A stretch of 64,000 bases of DNA. Origin: Pelobates cultripes. Taxonomy: Eukaryota > Chordata > Amphibia > Anura > Pelobatidae. Each line of letters starts with the position of its first letter. Within the stretch, counting starts at the first letter, position 1. The DNA is taken from contig OW240912.1 of the NCBI GenBank assembly GCA_933207985.1, forward strand, positions 230,777,619 to 230,841,618, in the 5' to 3' direction. This document shows positions 1 through 11,655 of this stretch, in pieces. The position numbers and the translations under genes are program-made. The notes under the pieces are model-generated. The model did no database searches. It was not told the DNA's origin and saw only the letters and a list, made by a program, of their open reading frames with translations.

Positions 1-1896
1 TTTGGAGAAGAGGTAATCCTTCTTTTGAGGGAGTGTGGTGTTCAGTAACAAGGAGTCAAATGTTCCTCTTTCCTGACCTGTGTCATTCATATAACTAATA
101 GGAGAAACAGACTCACTATAATCAATGTAGATGTGCAAATGATTGCTACTAAAAACTTGCAGAATAATTGTAATTGGTTAACTCAAGACAAGGTGCTGCA
201 GCAACTAAAGCAAGTTAATATAAACAAAGCTCCAGGGCCTGAAGGTATCCATCCACGAGTACTTAAGGAACTAAGTGTAGAAAAAAGTGAACCTCTGTTT
301 TTAATCTTTCAAGATTCTTTTCTTTCAGGAAGTGTTCCGGAGGATTGGAGGAAGGCAGATGTGGTTCCTATATTCAAAAAGGGTTCAAAATCCTTGCCTG
401 AAAATTATAGACCTGTGAACTTAACTTCTGTGGCTGGGAAAATATTTGAAAGGTTATTAAGGGATAATATTCAAGAATTCCTTGAGAAGAACATGGTTAT
501 CAGCAAAAATCAGCATGGTTTTATGAAGCACAGGTCATGTCAAACTAACTTGATTGTGTTCTACGAAGAAGTAAGTAGAAGTATAGATCAGGGTGTTGCA
601 GTGGATGTGATCTATTTGGATTTTGCCAAGGCATTTGATACAGTTCCACACAATAGATTAGTGTTCAAACTCAAGGAAAACGGTCTAGATGAAAATGTTT
701 TTTCTTGGGTAGAAAATTGGCTTAAAAATGGATACAAAGAGTTGTCATTAATGGTAAATTTTCAAGCTGGACAGAGGTGGCAAGTGGTGTCCCTCAGGGT
801 TCTGTTCTGGGACCCCTTCTATTTAACATGTTTATAAATGAAAAAAGCATTGAAAGTCATGTTTCAGTGTTTGCAGATGACACAAAACTCTGTAAAATAA
901 TACAATGTGAGCAAGATATTACTTTGCTGCAGAGACTAGATTTAGATAGACTGGGGGACTGGGCACTCAAATGGCAGATGAAATTTAATGTTGCAAGGTT
1001 ATGCACTTCGGCGTAAAGAATACACAAGCAACATAAACCCTTAATCCAAGCGAATTAGAGATAACAACACACGAAAAGGACCTGGAAATTGTTATAGACA
1101 ACAAACTATGCAACAATGTGCAATGTCAATCAGCAGTGGCTACGGCCAGTAAGGTATTGTCATGCATGAAAAAGGGCATTCATTCTCGGGATGAGAATAT
1201 AATTTTGCCTCTTTATAAATCTCTGGTAAGACCACATATTGAATATGTGGTGCAATTTTGGGCACCTGTTCTAAAGAAGGATATTATGGCCCTAGAAAAA
1301 GTGCAGAGGCAGGCTACAAACTTAATAAAAGGCATGGAAGATATCAGCTATGAAGAAAAGTTAACAAATTTCAACCTATTTAGTTTAGAAAAATATCGCC
1401 TGAGAGGGGTTATGATAACATTATACAAATATATTCAGGGCCAATACAAACCATTGTGTGGAAATCTATTCACAAACCGGACTTTACATAGGACACGAGG
1501 CCATGCGTTTAGACTGGAAGAAAAAAGATTTTGTCTAAGGCAAAGGAAAGGTTTTTTTTACTGTAAGAACAATAAGGATGTGGAATTCTCTGTCTGAAGA
1601 AGTGGTTTTATCAGAGTCCATACAGATGTTCAAACAGCTACTAAATGCATACTTGCAAAAACAGAATATTCAAGGATATTATCTTTCAATGTATAGTAAT
1701 AACTGCTTGATCCAAGGATAAATCTGACTGCGATTCTGGGGTCAAGAAGGAATTTTTTTCCTAGCTTGTTGCAAAATTGGAAGTGCTTCAAACTGGGTTT
1801 TTTTGCCTTCTTTTGGATCAACAGCAAAAAACAAATGTGAGGAAGGCTGAACTTGATGGATGCAAGTCTTTTTTTAAACGATATAACTATGTAATA
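1..1896 (+). mobile_element. CR1/Rex1-type LINE, 5' end outside the window
   Basis: Non-LTR retrotransposon remnant. It contains a reverse-transcriptase region followed by a C-terminal region of the kind found in CR1/L2/Rex1 elements (EKVQRQATNLIKG, then FSLEKYRLRG), then a degraded 3' tail at about 1740-1896 that still reads like the usual C-terminus in pieces. The 5' side is cut by the window edge; ORF1 and most of the endonuclease are not seen. Several frameshifts and stops make it dead. The superfamily is clear; the exact clade (CR1, Rex1 or L2) is inferred. Confidence 0.88.
133..1597 (+). pseudogene. LINE reverse transcriptase, frameshifted
   Basis: Decayed ORF2 protein that would have copied LINE RNA into DNA at the target site. 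Seen in order: the finger region with NKAPGPEG (about nt 226-250), NYRPVNLTSVAGKIFE (about 400-450), palm motif A with YLDFAKAFDTVPH (about 612-652), then a frameshift near nt 775. GVPQGSVLGPLLF follows in another frame, and the catalytic FADD is at 870-881. A second shift near 1000 moves the MHFG region to another frame, and the C-terminal region resumes at 1118-1597. The catalytic aspartates are present but the frame is broken at least twice, so no product is expected. Confidence 0.88.
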
Positions 1897-2340
1897 ATGA
1901 AAAAATCTCAGGCACTCACTGTGATTGCTTCCAGGCAGATTTATTGCACCCTTTCAACCTGTAACCAGGTCTTTATCAAGCTAACACCACAGTGACAAAA
2001 TTGCACATATATAAACACATAAAACAAACAATCAATGTGCAATTACAAATTTCACTAATTAAACATATGTTAAAATTAATTCAATCAATATATCAGATCA
2101 ATGCATCAGAGCTTAACAAAGACATGTGAAGGAATAAATAAGTACATGGCTTAAATACAGAGAAAGAAAGAGTAAAAAGAGTACAGGTTTTATCAGGAAC
2201 CACATCAAGTATTATCAATGCACACATCTTTTGCCATAAAAGAATCAAATAAAGAAGATGGCATGATTAGTAGTAAGTGAAAATACCTGAGGTTGTAACA
2301 CTTTGAAGGAACCCTCCATTTTTTCTACTATGTAACTATC
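1897..2340. repeat. Dispersed repeat with AATAAA-like tail motif
   Basis: AT-rich repeat just after the LINE tail. On the minus strand it carries GATAAAGACC, a short stem, then GAAAGGGTGCAATAAA, next to GTGAGTGCCTGAG. The same GTGAGTGCCTGAG block recurs at about 6099-6111. No coding sequence was found. It resembles a class of anuran repeats that combine a GA(T/A)(G/A)AAG box, a small dyad and a GAAA box. The superfamily is unknown to me. Confidence 0.4.
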
Positions 2341-2471
2341 TAATGTCACATACTAATCCCAAACTGAAATTGAGGGAGGGTAGGGAAAGTGTTCTGATTC
2401 CCCAATCCACCATCAGCAGTATTGCCATAAATTCTGAAAACACCACTTCCTTGGCCATAAAGACTGCTGAC

Positions 2472-3626
2472 GGGGCGGGGCCTGACTCCCAACCTAAGTG
2501 CTCTAAATTAACCTGGAAACTCACCAGAAAATACAGTAGACTGCTCTTAAACTCAAGAAGCCTGATATAGCTGGTGGAGGTTATCCCGGGCAAGTACCTA
2601 CCTGCAGCAGCAGACCCTGTACACCACAGTATATGGTCATCACAAGGCGAGTCCAAAATGGCCGATGCATCGAAGCGCACGCTGAGTTCAACAAGCCTGC
2701 ACACCCAGAGCTGGAAGGAAGCCTTTGAATCAAAATTTGACAGAATATGCCAGAAGTTTTGGCAGCGCTTAAATAGCAGAGTGCCTAAGCGTACCTCACC
2801 TCTCACATCGCTACCACCTGCAGCCACCCAGACACACTACTCCTCGGGAAGATAGGACCACGTGGAAATATGTCCACATCGCCACCCACACACCCAAGAG
2901 GCACTCTGGAGTAAGAAAACCCCACAAGCTCACAAGCCCTCCAAGGGGAGAACAAGGAGCGCTGACACCAGGCACCATCTCCCAATGCAACCCAGACCGG
3001 ACAGAGAGAGCAAGTCTGGCACAAGAGACTGTTTTTGCTCATCGTGCCACAGGCCAGCATATTCTTGTACTGGTTGCTGATGGCTGGAGGAGAAGAAGCA
3101 CTGCTTGATGCTGATTTACCCCAGGAGAGGCACAGGCCAAATGCAAATAGGCAAATTACCTCTGCAGCAGTTCCTTTTGATAATACTTGATCCCAGTGGT
3201 CTTAAATCTTGTTACATCTTGATAATGCATAATCATTTCTATGTCTAGCTATTACTGCAATGACAATCTATACTACAAGCAAGGTCTAGATATGTTCACT
3301 TAATATGTTAACCTCAAAGGTTAAAGGATTAGCCAGTCATTACACTGCTAAACGTTGAGACATGTAGGCTTTTCGTTTAAACAAGTTTTGCAATGTTTCT
3401 CTCTACTTCATCGATTCTCAGTTAGCAAGTAACCATAGCAGTGTTTATTTCATTGAATTTACCTCTTGCATCTGGGCCGGTTTACTACCTGATTTGTTAT
3501 TATTACTAAAAAATGTGCTGGATTATATACATATACTATGTATGCTTGCATCTGCTGTTGTGGCACTGCAAGATTGTCTGTATATTCTGAGCACAACAAA
3601 AATAAAGAATATTAAAAAAAAAAAAA
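2472..3626 (+). mobile_element. L1-like retrocopy with poly(A) and target-site duplication
   Basis: The insertion is bounded by a direct repeat, AGACTGCTGAC, at 2461-2471 and 3627-3637. It ends in an uninterrupted A run (3614-3627) preceded by AATAAA at 3601-3606. This is the signature of L1-type target-primed insertion. The 5' part holds an ORF1-like reading frame (2658-2855) and the rest looks like 3' UTR; no endonuclease or reverse transcriptase is present. It is therefore a short, non-autonomous L1 derivative or an internally deleted or spliced copy. The element type is inferred from its ends. Confidence 0.72.
2658..2855 (+). pseudogene. Short ORF1-like frame of the L1-like retrocopy
   Basis: An open frame of 65 codons starts at ATG 2658 within AAAATGGCCGATG, a favourable vertebrate start context like those of L1 ORF1 genes. 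The product would begin MADASKRTLSS and includes a helical stretch (WKEAFESKFDRICQKFWQRL) that could be the start of a coiled coil, as in L1 ORF1 RNA-binding proteins. It stops long before an ORF1 of normal size (about 300 residues). Function is not expected; the assignment to ORF1 is an inference from position and context. Confidence 0.4.
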
Positions 3627-3637
3627 AGACTGCTGAC

Positions 3638-4915
3638 ATTTACGCCACCACTATCTCCTTCACCACCACAACAACACTGCAAGTAGTATAGATCCTCAAG
3701 ACTGTTGGATTAGCAACATGCCGATGACTTCTGATTCAATGCTCAGAAGCCAATGGATTTTCCCCCTCTCATCATTTTCATGCTACAACTTGTGCAGCTT
3801 CCACAGACACTGCAACTCACTCTAACATAGCTAGTACAAGTGTTATACCTTCTTTGTGCCATCCGAAGAAGAAACTAAGGGAGAGAGCCTACATTGTTGG
3901 GGTCAACAGAAACAATCTTTAGTGAGCACAGAATACCAAAGGTGTGTACCCAATGTCTGGTGTTGTTGGTGGTAGTCGTGATAAATTTGGTGATGATATT
4001 GCTGTTTCCCTCACCAATACAGACATAGCACTTTTACTTCTGACCCAGGAACTACTAGACTACAAGTATGATGAGCCTCATCATCCAGAAAAAAAATGAC
4101 TCTGCTTGTCTTTGTTTTTTCAACTCATTGTAGGAAACAAAAAGTATTCTAAAATGTGGTGGGGCTATGGTCATCCCCTTGTTCAACCATCTCAAAACAA
4201 AAATAAATAAATCATTTCAATTCAAATTACTCATGTTGCTTCCACTCACCCTTTTTTACAAGTGTCTTTTACAGTTTTTATCACACTGAAGGACAGTAAT
4301 TTCTGAGTGGGCATGGGCAGTTGATGACCCACTCACCCTTTTCACCCTGAGAATAACAAAGCTTTCCCACAGACTGGATGCTGTAGCATGAATGACCGTC
4401 TTTTAGAGTGGGGAACACACAGTACCCTATAATCAGCTTCTTCCAACTACATCTGTGGAGGCAGCAGGTACCGCAAGACTCAGTCAGGTAGAGCAAAATT
4501 ACTACATTGAAAGTCATGTGGAAAAAGGGGGAGCAGCAGCAGGAACACTTTAATTTTAAAACAGGAGATTTTTCCTTTTGTTTGTTTTGTTTTTTAAATC
4601 CATTTTATTTCAATGACATTACTCCTGCTGTTAGGGCAATGTTTTTGTTTTATTTTTTGTTTTTTGAAACCGAAGAACTAATTTTGTCAACTCAGAATTG
4701 GCATTGTAAAAATGGCTGATATTGCACAGCCATTAGACCAGGCAATATTGTAGCCATTTCTTAAGGTCAACACAAATGTAGTTCCCTTTTTTCCTACTCT
4801 TTTGGCTGTCCAAATGGCCTTCACAACATGTTTCACTCTGCACAAGTCTAATTATTATAATTAAATTAAAAGTTTAATTTTGTTGGCAGTTATTATTCCA
4901 TTTGAATATTGTGAA
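3638..4915. other. No recognisable feature
   Basis: AT-rich, apparently single-copy sequence. Only short unconvincing reading frames are present, with no splice-supported exon, RNA gene or terminal repeats that I could see. It begins with the target sequence of the L1-like insertion. Confidence 0.4.
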
Positions 4916-5262
4916 GTATTTTCTTCATTATAGTTAGAAGAGTGTGACAAAATGTCTCCACAATGATGTGAGAGACTGATAAAGTCATACAAAAAAAGTA
5001 TTACTTTATTGCTACTAAAGATGATTCTACAAGCTATTGAATCATAAGGTGTACTTAGTTTTTCACACTTGGCTTTTCCATGTTGGCTTTATTTTTGTTA
5101 AATAAATCATGACACAGTGTAATATGTCATGTGTTGTTGTTCATTGAGGCTGTATTTACCTAATTTTAGAACCTGCTTAGGAACAGATGAATGTTATTAT
5201 GTCCTTATATGTAAAACCATATAATTCAAAGAGAGTGTACTTTATTTTCCCCATGATTGTTT
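4916..5262 (-). mobile_element. Tc1/mariner fragment (5' untranslated part)
   Basis: Read on the minus strand, this matches the upstream part of a Tc1-like transposon common in fish and frogs. It runs from a stretch on AACAACAACACATGACATA, through AAGTACACC(T)TATGATTCAATAGCTTG, to TATGACTTTATCAGTCTCTC and an agaagagtg block. No transposase residues are left. The identification rests on remembered similarity of these blocks, so the exact family is uncertain. Confidence 0.6.
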
Positions 5263-6085
5263 GTAAGAATGTTGGATGGAGAGAAACTATTCTTAAAATA
5301 AAAATTTTCAACACTGTCTAAGTCCAAAACAATGTATCATAATTATTGTACTCTCTGAAATGCACATAACATATTCCTTTCTATACTTATTGTATTGTAC
5401 TTTTGAACATTTAATTTTAACTCAAGTTACAAAGTTGAATTCTATCAATAATATTACTGGACCTGCTGTGTAATACCACACTAGAAAAAAAAAACAGAGC
5501 AACCTGCTAAATTTCTTCCAGGAACACATGCTAGGACAAAAATAGAAGTTCTCTTAGATCCTGTGCTCCCTCTCTGATTTTCCAGATGGTGCCTCTGGAA
5601 ACAAATACAGTATATCTACAATAATGGTTCATTCAAGTGATAACAAATGCACAGTAGATGCAAACTAAGATAGCACTTGGTTTGTTTAGATAAAAAAATA
5701 TCAAAGAAAACATGTTTTACTTCTGTATGAAAACTTTCTAATTTACAGGTGCATAAGCTATGGATGATTTTAGAGTTCCTGTTGTATGCAAATTATAGAA
5801 AGAGATGGAAGTGAAGTGTGAAAATTAGGAAAGGGTATGAAGGTTGAGAAAGAAATCACAATTAATAGCGCTGAAGGTGAAAATGAAAGAATAGCAATGA
5901 TACAGTGATATGTACAGGTAAAAAAATAAAATGTATATGTATATATATCAATATTGTATATAAACCAGGTATAAACTGTGAAATATTGCACTCACAAATA
6001 GTAATGTGATTGCAGGTATATCATCAATATTGGGTATATACAATCTTCTGCCACCTCCAGGTTACTTGAGCACATAAGGACAATC
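5263..6085. other. No recognisable feature
   Basis: AT-rich sequence with short poly(A) and poly(T) runs and a weak TATG/TATA-rich patch near 5930-5960. No coding frame, inverted repeat or RNA gene is supported. Confidence 0.4.
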
Positions 6086-6310
6086 ACAGTGAGGGCCAGT
6101 GAGTGCCTGAGACTTTTTTCTAAAAAAAATAGACACATAGTGCTTCAAAGTAAAAAGCCACTTATTTATTATAATTTGCACTTAGCGGAATTAAAAATAG
6201 TATAGACACATCACCAGTGTTGATTGGGACAAGAAGCACCATGCTCTGACAGAGTCGGACTGGGAATACAAAGCAGCCAAGGGAAAAAAATTCCAGCCCC
6301 ATAATTGATT
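6086..6310. repeat. Dispersed repeat joined to a hAT end fragment
   Basis: Positions 6099-6111 repeat the GTGAGTGCCTGAG block seen at 1897-2340. Positions 6247-6300 read CAGAGTCGGACTGGGAATAC then AAAGCAGCC, close to the reverse complement of the right ends of the hATs at 11906-13532 and 51729-54341. It is a solo terminus with no matching partner end in view. Confidence 0.4.
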
Positions 6311-6509
6311 GTGTGTGTGTTTCTGTTAGTGTTTCCAGTCCTTGAGAAACACAAAAGTCTGGGATTTAAACTTTTCTCAGTTCTGTTCTAAGGGTGTAAA
6401 CCTAACAAAACCTGCACCACTGGTGTGCCTGATCTATGCAATTCTTGGCGTGTACCTACCAGCATCTCAAGTATTAAATGTAAATTACCTACCTGTGACT
6501 TCAAACTTA

Positions 6510-7372
6510 CCGTATATACTCGAGTATAAGTCAACCCGAATATAAGTCGAGACCCCTAATTTTACTCCAAAAAACTGGGAAAACTTATTGACTCGAGTAT
6601 AAGACTATGGTGGGAAATGCAGCAGCTACTGGTATATTTATAAATAAAATTAGATCCTCAAAAAAATATATTAATTGAATAGTTATTTACAGTGTGTGTA
6701 TATAATGAATGCAGTGTGTTTGTATGAGTGCAGTGTGTTTGTATGAATGCAGTGCAGTGTGTGCGTGTGTGTGTGTATGAGTGCATTGTGTGTGTGTGTG
6801 TGTGTGTGTATATATGAATGCAGTGTGTATAAGTGCAGGGTGTTTATGTGATGCAGAGCCTTGGTGGGCATTTTTATTATTTTTTAATATTTTTTTATTT
6901 TAATATTATTACATTTATTACATTTTTTATTTATATTTTTTCCCTGGTGGTCCAGTGGTGTGCACTCTGTAGGAGGGAGGCTGGCAGCGAACTCTAACTT
7001 ACCTTTCCTGCAGCTCTTGTCAGCTTCCTTCTCTCTCCTCCGGTCCGGTCAGCTCCCTTCTCCTCCACTGTCAGTCTCGCGGCCGCTGGGACCGTTCCCC
7101 GCGGCTCTCGCAAGATTTACAGTGGAGTTGATAGGGGAGCTGACCGAAAGGAGAGAGAAGGGAGCTGATAAGAGCTGCAGGAAAGGTAAGTTACAGCTCT
7201 CTGCCAGCCCCCAACAGGACAGCCGGGCTTGTAATGAGCCCGGTGGTCTTGGTCTGTATTATGGCAATGTAAGTTGCCATAATACAGACATTAACTCGAG
7301 TATAAGTTGAGTGGGGGTTTTTCAGCACAAAAAATGTGCTGAAAAACTCGACTTATACTCGAGTATATACGG
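6510..7372. mobile_element. TA-flanked MITE with 20+ bp inverted ends
   Basis: Perfectly inverted ends, CCGTATATACTCGAGTATAA on the left and its reverse complement on the right, flanked by TA on both sides (6508-6509 and 7373-7374), give a 863-bp non-autonomous DNA transposon. The interior has a TG microsatellite, a T-rich patch, a CCTGGTGGTCCAGTG block (6944-6958), and a GC-rich region (7020-7240) with internal inverted repeats and two GGTAAG-like sites. No transposase is present. A TA target suggests the Tc1/mariner group or a similar one; the superfamily is not proven. Confidence 0.82.
6690..6850. repeat. TG-rich microsatellite inside the MITE
   Basis: Imperfect (TG)n mixed with the unit TATGAGTGCAGTGTGT. 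Apparent open frames here are repeat artefacts. Confidence 0.85.
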
Positions 7373-7374
7373 TA

Positions 7375-8589
7375 CTTTAATAATGTGGTTAGCTAAGATA
7401 CTCCTTTTTTATATTATTTCTACTTTTTTTCTTTCATTTATGGTAAGTTTTCTATTAATATTTAGTAAAATACTAATGAAACATACATACATCCTTTTAT
7501 AATCCACCCTATCGCCACCAACAAAACATATGACCAAGATCAAACTGATGGTGCAGACATCACAAATTTTTCTATAAGCTACAGTTTAATCCTATAATAA
7601 AGGTGTTAATTGTCCCATAGTGTAAATATACCATACATTCGCATATACCTTGCTGAATATTGGAGCAGAGGTCTTCTAAGACCTAACCATATATCAAGGC
7701 CACATATACATATTCTGTAAGTCAAGTAGATGCTTCTTATCCTAATGAATATTATCTTTGTTTCACTTATTTTTTTAGCTTTTTTCTGACTTCTCCTCAA
7801 AATGCAGGAGATATTTTACTTTTGGCTCCTTGGTCATTATTCCTTCTTTGTTTTATATATCCACAGTTTGCTATGTACCCTTCCTTTGTATATTGAAGTC
7901 TTGTTTCTTATGTTTTACTGATACTCAGCTAATCATAAAAGTGAATGTTGTGGATCCTCTAATACAAGAATGCAATATCTTGCTCTTCCCTGTGTCTTTT
8001 GAGACTACTCATACTTTGAATGTCAATTTTGAGGCCTCCCCCACACATTTCTGCTTAAATCTCCCTAATCCAGCCCTATACAATACTGTAAATCCAAATC
8101 GTAACATGTTCCATGGATAAACTATACTGTTTTAACATTTTAATCCAATACACTAAATCATTACATCCATAGTGATACCCCAAACTGTGCTGTATAATTA
8201 AATCCCAATATGTTACATTAATGTGGTACTGTAAGAAATGAAATAAAAATATGAATTACAGCCCTGCACTTGTGCTATCCCTCTAGATGATTAAGAAAAA
8301 TTGATTAAACTTACCAAAAATGAAGCAGCTGAGTCAATTCTTCCATTCAGTTTCCAGTCAGCTGGTCATCGCACACATAATGATGCATCTGCATCAATTC
8401 AGCATTGGTTGATGCAATTTCGATGTAGCATCACTTTCACAAATGTGTGGTAACATTTTGGCTCTGAACTAATTTAACTTAAACAAGTTGCAATCTTCTT
8501 GCTTTTTTATACTTTTTTAGGGTTGGCAAATTCCCAATTTGCTCAATACACATGTGCAGATATGATGCAGACGTGCTATCCTGGGCCTA
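7375..8589. other. No recognisable feature
   Basis: AT-rich sequence with scattered short frames. No terminal repeats, conserved motifs or RNA genes were recognised. Confidence 0.4.
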
Positions 8590-8935
8590 TATAAATACCT
8601 GTCAGGTTTATCTCAGCGCCCTTTTGTAGTTTCACAGCCCAGAAGTGCCTAATAGTGTATCACTGTTGTTGTTACTGTGTATCATGCTTGGCTGCATGCC
8701 TAACTTTTATTTTGTCCTGTCCAGTGTAATAGTGCACCAGACCCAGCTACATCCCTGACCTTGACTTTATCCTGTGCACTGTTCCTGTGTACAAGAATAA
8801 ATCGTCCCTGATTTGTCCTAATCCTGTGTTCGGTTCTCAAAACCAACTTGTTATTTTGCTCATCTAGCCCTGGCCTGTATTTTGAATAGTTTAGCACTTA
8901 TACTTTCTATTTCTACGTAAGGGCTAAGCCATTTT
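8590..8935 (+). repeat. Possible LTR remnant
   Basis: A pyrimidine-rich stretch with repeated CCTGTG-type words, tandem TGTCC/CCTGACC blocks and AATAAA at 8796-8801. It resembles in style the gypsy-like LTR at 30163-30890, but I found no partner LTR, primer site or clean ends. The assignment is weak. Confidence 0.25.
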
Positions 8936-9245
8936 AAGGTCTTGTAATAGGCCTGTCAATCCTTTACTTCAGAGTCTTTGGTTAAGCTGCCAACTTACAT
9001 ATTCTTGAGGTTTCTTCCATATCCTGACACCCACTATCTATGTCCATCTTCCTTCCACTCTCCTGACTCATCTCCCTGCTGTACCTCCTACCCCGTCTCC
9101 TCTACCTCCAGTCACTCTCCTTCCTCCTTTCCGCATTAGCCCCCTTCTCCATTCCTGTGCCCCTCCTATCTTCTTAAACAAGATATACACAAAAGAATAT
9201 CCTTTTGCTACTTCCCCTAACAAAGGAATGAGAAAAGGAGGAAAG
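8936..9245. other. Pyrimidine-rich spacer, nothing recognised
   Basis: The plus strand from about 9015 to 9170 is strongly C/T-rich (CTCCTNCC-type words). No gene or element boundary is visible until the hAT end at 9246. Confidence 0.4.
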
Positions 9246-9715
9246 AATAGGTCGTCAACCTGGTCCCTACCGCCCACTAGTGGGCGTTTCAGGATTCCAG
9301 GTGGGCGGTAGGGATTTCAGAGATTGGGTAAGCGGAAGGGAGGGTGGGTGCGACCGGGTACCGCCGTCACCATTTTCGGCCCCGGCCCGCGAGGCAAACC
9401 GCCGGGGCCGCCACCCAAGGGGTCCATCGGGTGGCCCATGCTGTCAGGGCCACCCGATGGATGTGGATTGTAAGTGGGGCCCGGTCAGCGCTAGGCGCTT
9501 TAACAGCGCGACTGGGCCCCCTATTATTACATCACACGCTGGGAGGAAGTGACTGCACGTCACTCCTCCCAGCTAAAACTGTGAGCCGCGTGGGAGGAAG
9601 ACCAGGGAGTCAGAGTGGGAACTCTGACTCCCATGCACCTGAGCCACCACTGGACCCCAGGGAAAGTCACCCTCCTGCACCTAAAAGGTATGAAACAGGA
9701 GAGTGACAAAAATAT

Positions 9716-10212
9716 TTTGTGTGTGTTTGTTTGTGTGTATGTGTCTTTGTATGTATGTCTTGTGTATGTCTTGTGTGTGTCTATGTATGTATGTCTTTTG
9801 TGTGTGTGTCTATCTGTATGTATGTATGTGTGTGTATGTGTCTTGTGTCTGTCTGTATGTGTACCTGTCTGTTTGTATGTATGTGTGTGTCTGTATGTAT
9901 GTGTACCTGTCTGTTTGTATGTATGTGTGTCTGTATGTATGTGTACCTGTCTGTTTGTATGTATGTGTGTGTCTGTATGTATGTGTACCTGTCTGTTTGT
10001 AGGATTTACGTGTCTGTATGTATGTGTGCCTGTCTGTATGTATGTGTCTTGTGTGTGTGTGTGTGTGTGTGTCTGTATGTGTGCCTGTCTGTTTTTCTGT
10101 ATGTATGTATGTATGTGTGCCTGTCTGTGTGTGTCTGTATGTGTGCCTGTCTGTTTGTATGTATGTGTCTTTTTATGTGTGTGTGTGTATGTATGTGTGC
10201 CTGTCTGTTATA
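9716..10212 (+). repeat. TGTATGTG/TGTCTG microsatellite
   Basis: About 0.5 kb of interrupted TGTG, TATG and GTCTGT words in higher-order units such as GTGTACCTGTCTGTTTGTAT. It gives long but meaningless Cys/Val-rich frames in several phases. Confidence 0.92.
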
Positions 10213-10349
10213 GTGGGCTATAGTAAGTGGGCTACTGAGCTAAGCCTTCCTACTGGGCATTGCTATAAGGAAGGTTAAAAAATAGAAAAAAGGGATAAAA
10301 AAGGTGGGGAGGGGAATTGAGGAGGGAGATGACATGAGCTGACGCACAG

Positions 10350-10487
10350 ATGAGAAATCCTATTATGCGCAAACAGAGAAGTCGTCTGAATATCACCGAA
10401 AGAGGAGACCTTCGTTTGTTCGTTACGAAAATCGAACCAGATATAAAATATTTAGTCTTGCAGCATAAGCCTCAAGGATCTCATTAA
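10350..10487 (+). pseudogene. C-terminal remnant of a hAT (ZBED/SCAND3-type) transposase
   Basis: A 45-codon frame ends at TAA 10485. It contains RSRLN, then DLRLFVTKIEPDIKYLV and a terminal GSH. This matches the extreme C-terminus of vertebrate hAT transposases of the ZBED5/SCAND3/FAM200 type, where a (Y/K)RSRL(N/D) block is followed by DLR and (I/T)KIEPNI just before the stop. The rest of the transposase is absent; the upstream sequence is microsatellite. Its position about 250 bp from the right terminus fits the 3' end of an ancestral transposase gene kept in a deletion derivative. Confidence 0.7.
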
Positions 10488-10745
10488 TCACTAGTAAAGG
10501 TAATTTCAATTTACTTTATTGTTTTCCAATTAAAATTTATAAAGTTAAAAATATTATAAACATGCATTATGTAGAAATAAAAAGATAAATGTACGTACAT
10601 TTATTTAATTTTTTAAAACACCCTCCTTTCTAAAAAATATTCCGCACTTGCGCGAAAACTGGTGGGCGGTAAGGAAATTTTTCCATCAAGAAAGATGCAT
10701 TAGTGGGCGGTAGGCAGAAAAAGGTTGACTACCACTGGGCTAAAG

Positions 10746-11655
10746 GAATGTGACTTGGTCAATGAATGAGTGAAAAAAATGAAGTCACAAGAGTTAATGG
10801 GACTGGGATACGGCATGGGGTGGAATATGTGAAAAAGTTAGAATAATGGGATCGAAATAAGGTTTTAAATGGAGTAATGAAACATAAAATAATAGTAAAA
10901 TATATGTATCAGATATAAAAAGTATGTATAAGGTGTTGTATATGTGCACTGGCTAATTTTTGTTGCCTGACTATTGCGTGTAAATGTTTGTATGTGTGTA
11001 CCTATTAGATAAAAATAAAACCTAGAAAAATAATCCAACTAACCAAAAAAAAATAAAAAAATGCTAAGAGGCAAAAGGTAAAATATTTATTGTAACTCTA
11101 TACAGGGTATTACAAATGGGAGGATGCAGTGCTTGATCCAGAAGGTTGGAAACTTGTCAGTATTTTATGACTGCAAATATCTACTGACTATTGTTTATAA
11201 TAATAACAACCACTTATTGCAGATATTTCATAACCAGGTTGAAATAAGCTATTGGTTTCTACTTTAAAAGCAAATATCTGTCACTTTGTTCCTGTAAAAA
11301 AAAAAAAAAAAATGACTGTAATCCCAAACATGTGACTCCCGGAAAACGCATGTCCTGTAACATGATTCTAGTATAATTGGCTGACCATAAAGTTTTAACA
11401 TCTGTCATATCTCTTATTAGTTATGCTCCTTAGTTTTCAAGCTTGTCCTTGAGATAGCCTGTAGAACTAACTTACCTTCTATTTATACTCATTCTATTCT
11501 AGCATACCTATGCTTAGTTATATTTAGCTATGGGCTGACCTGAATGTGTCACCTAAACACAGCCCTTGGGCATTACATCTGTGTATAAATAAGTTTCGTC
11601 TTAAAGGGGATATCTTATCATAAACAATTTAAAGTGATCTTGTTATTTAGTTAAA
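10746..11655. other. No recognisable feature
   Basis: AT-rich spacer with an A17 run near 11295-11312. No coding or terminal-repeat evidence was seen up to the TA that precedes the Tc1-like end at 11658. Confidence 0.4.

Larger units (their letters stand above)
9246..10737 (+). mobile_element. Non-autonomous hAT, GTCGTCAACC family, copy 1
   Basis: The left end GGTCGTCAACCTGGTCCCTA and right end AAAAAGGTTGACTACCACTG are imperfect inverted repeats, each next to the word CCGCCCACTAGTGGGC or GTGGGCGGTAGG. The second copy at 18606-19947 shows an 8-bp target duplication, which places the family in hAT. Here the duplication is not clean (gaggaaag and ggctaaag). The interior holds a GC-rich part (9340-9560), the CCACTGGACCCCAGGG module (9646-9661) with GGTATG, a 500-bp TG microsatellite and a leftover transposase C-terminus. 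Confidence 0.82.

Noticed and set aside
7606..8120. Short frames near 7.6-8.1 kb as small genes
   Set aside because: AT-rich chance frames with no motif, no promoter and no splice support.
9615..10278. Long Cys/Val-rich open frames in three phases
   Set aside because: They are translations of a TG/TATG microsatellite; open in all phases and with no protein motif.
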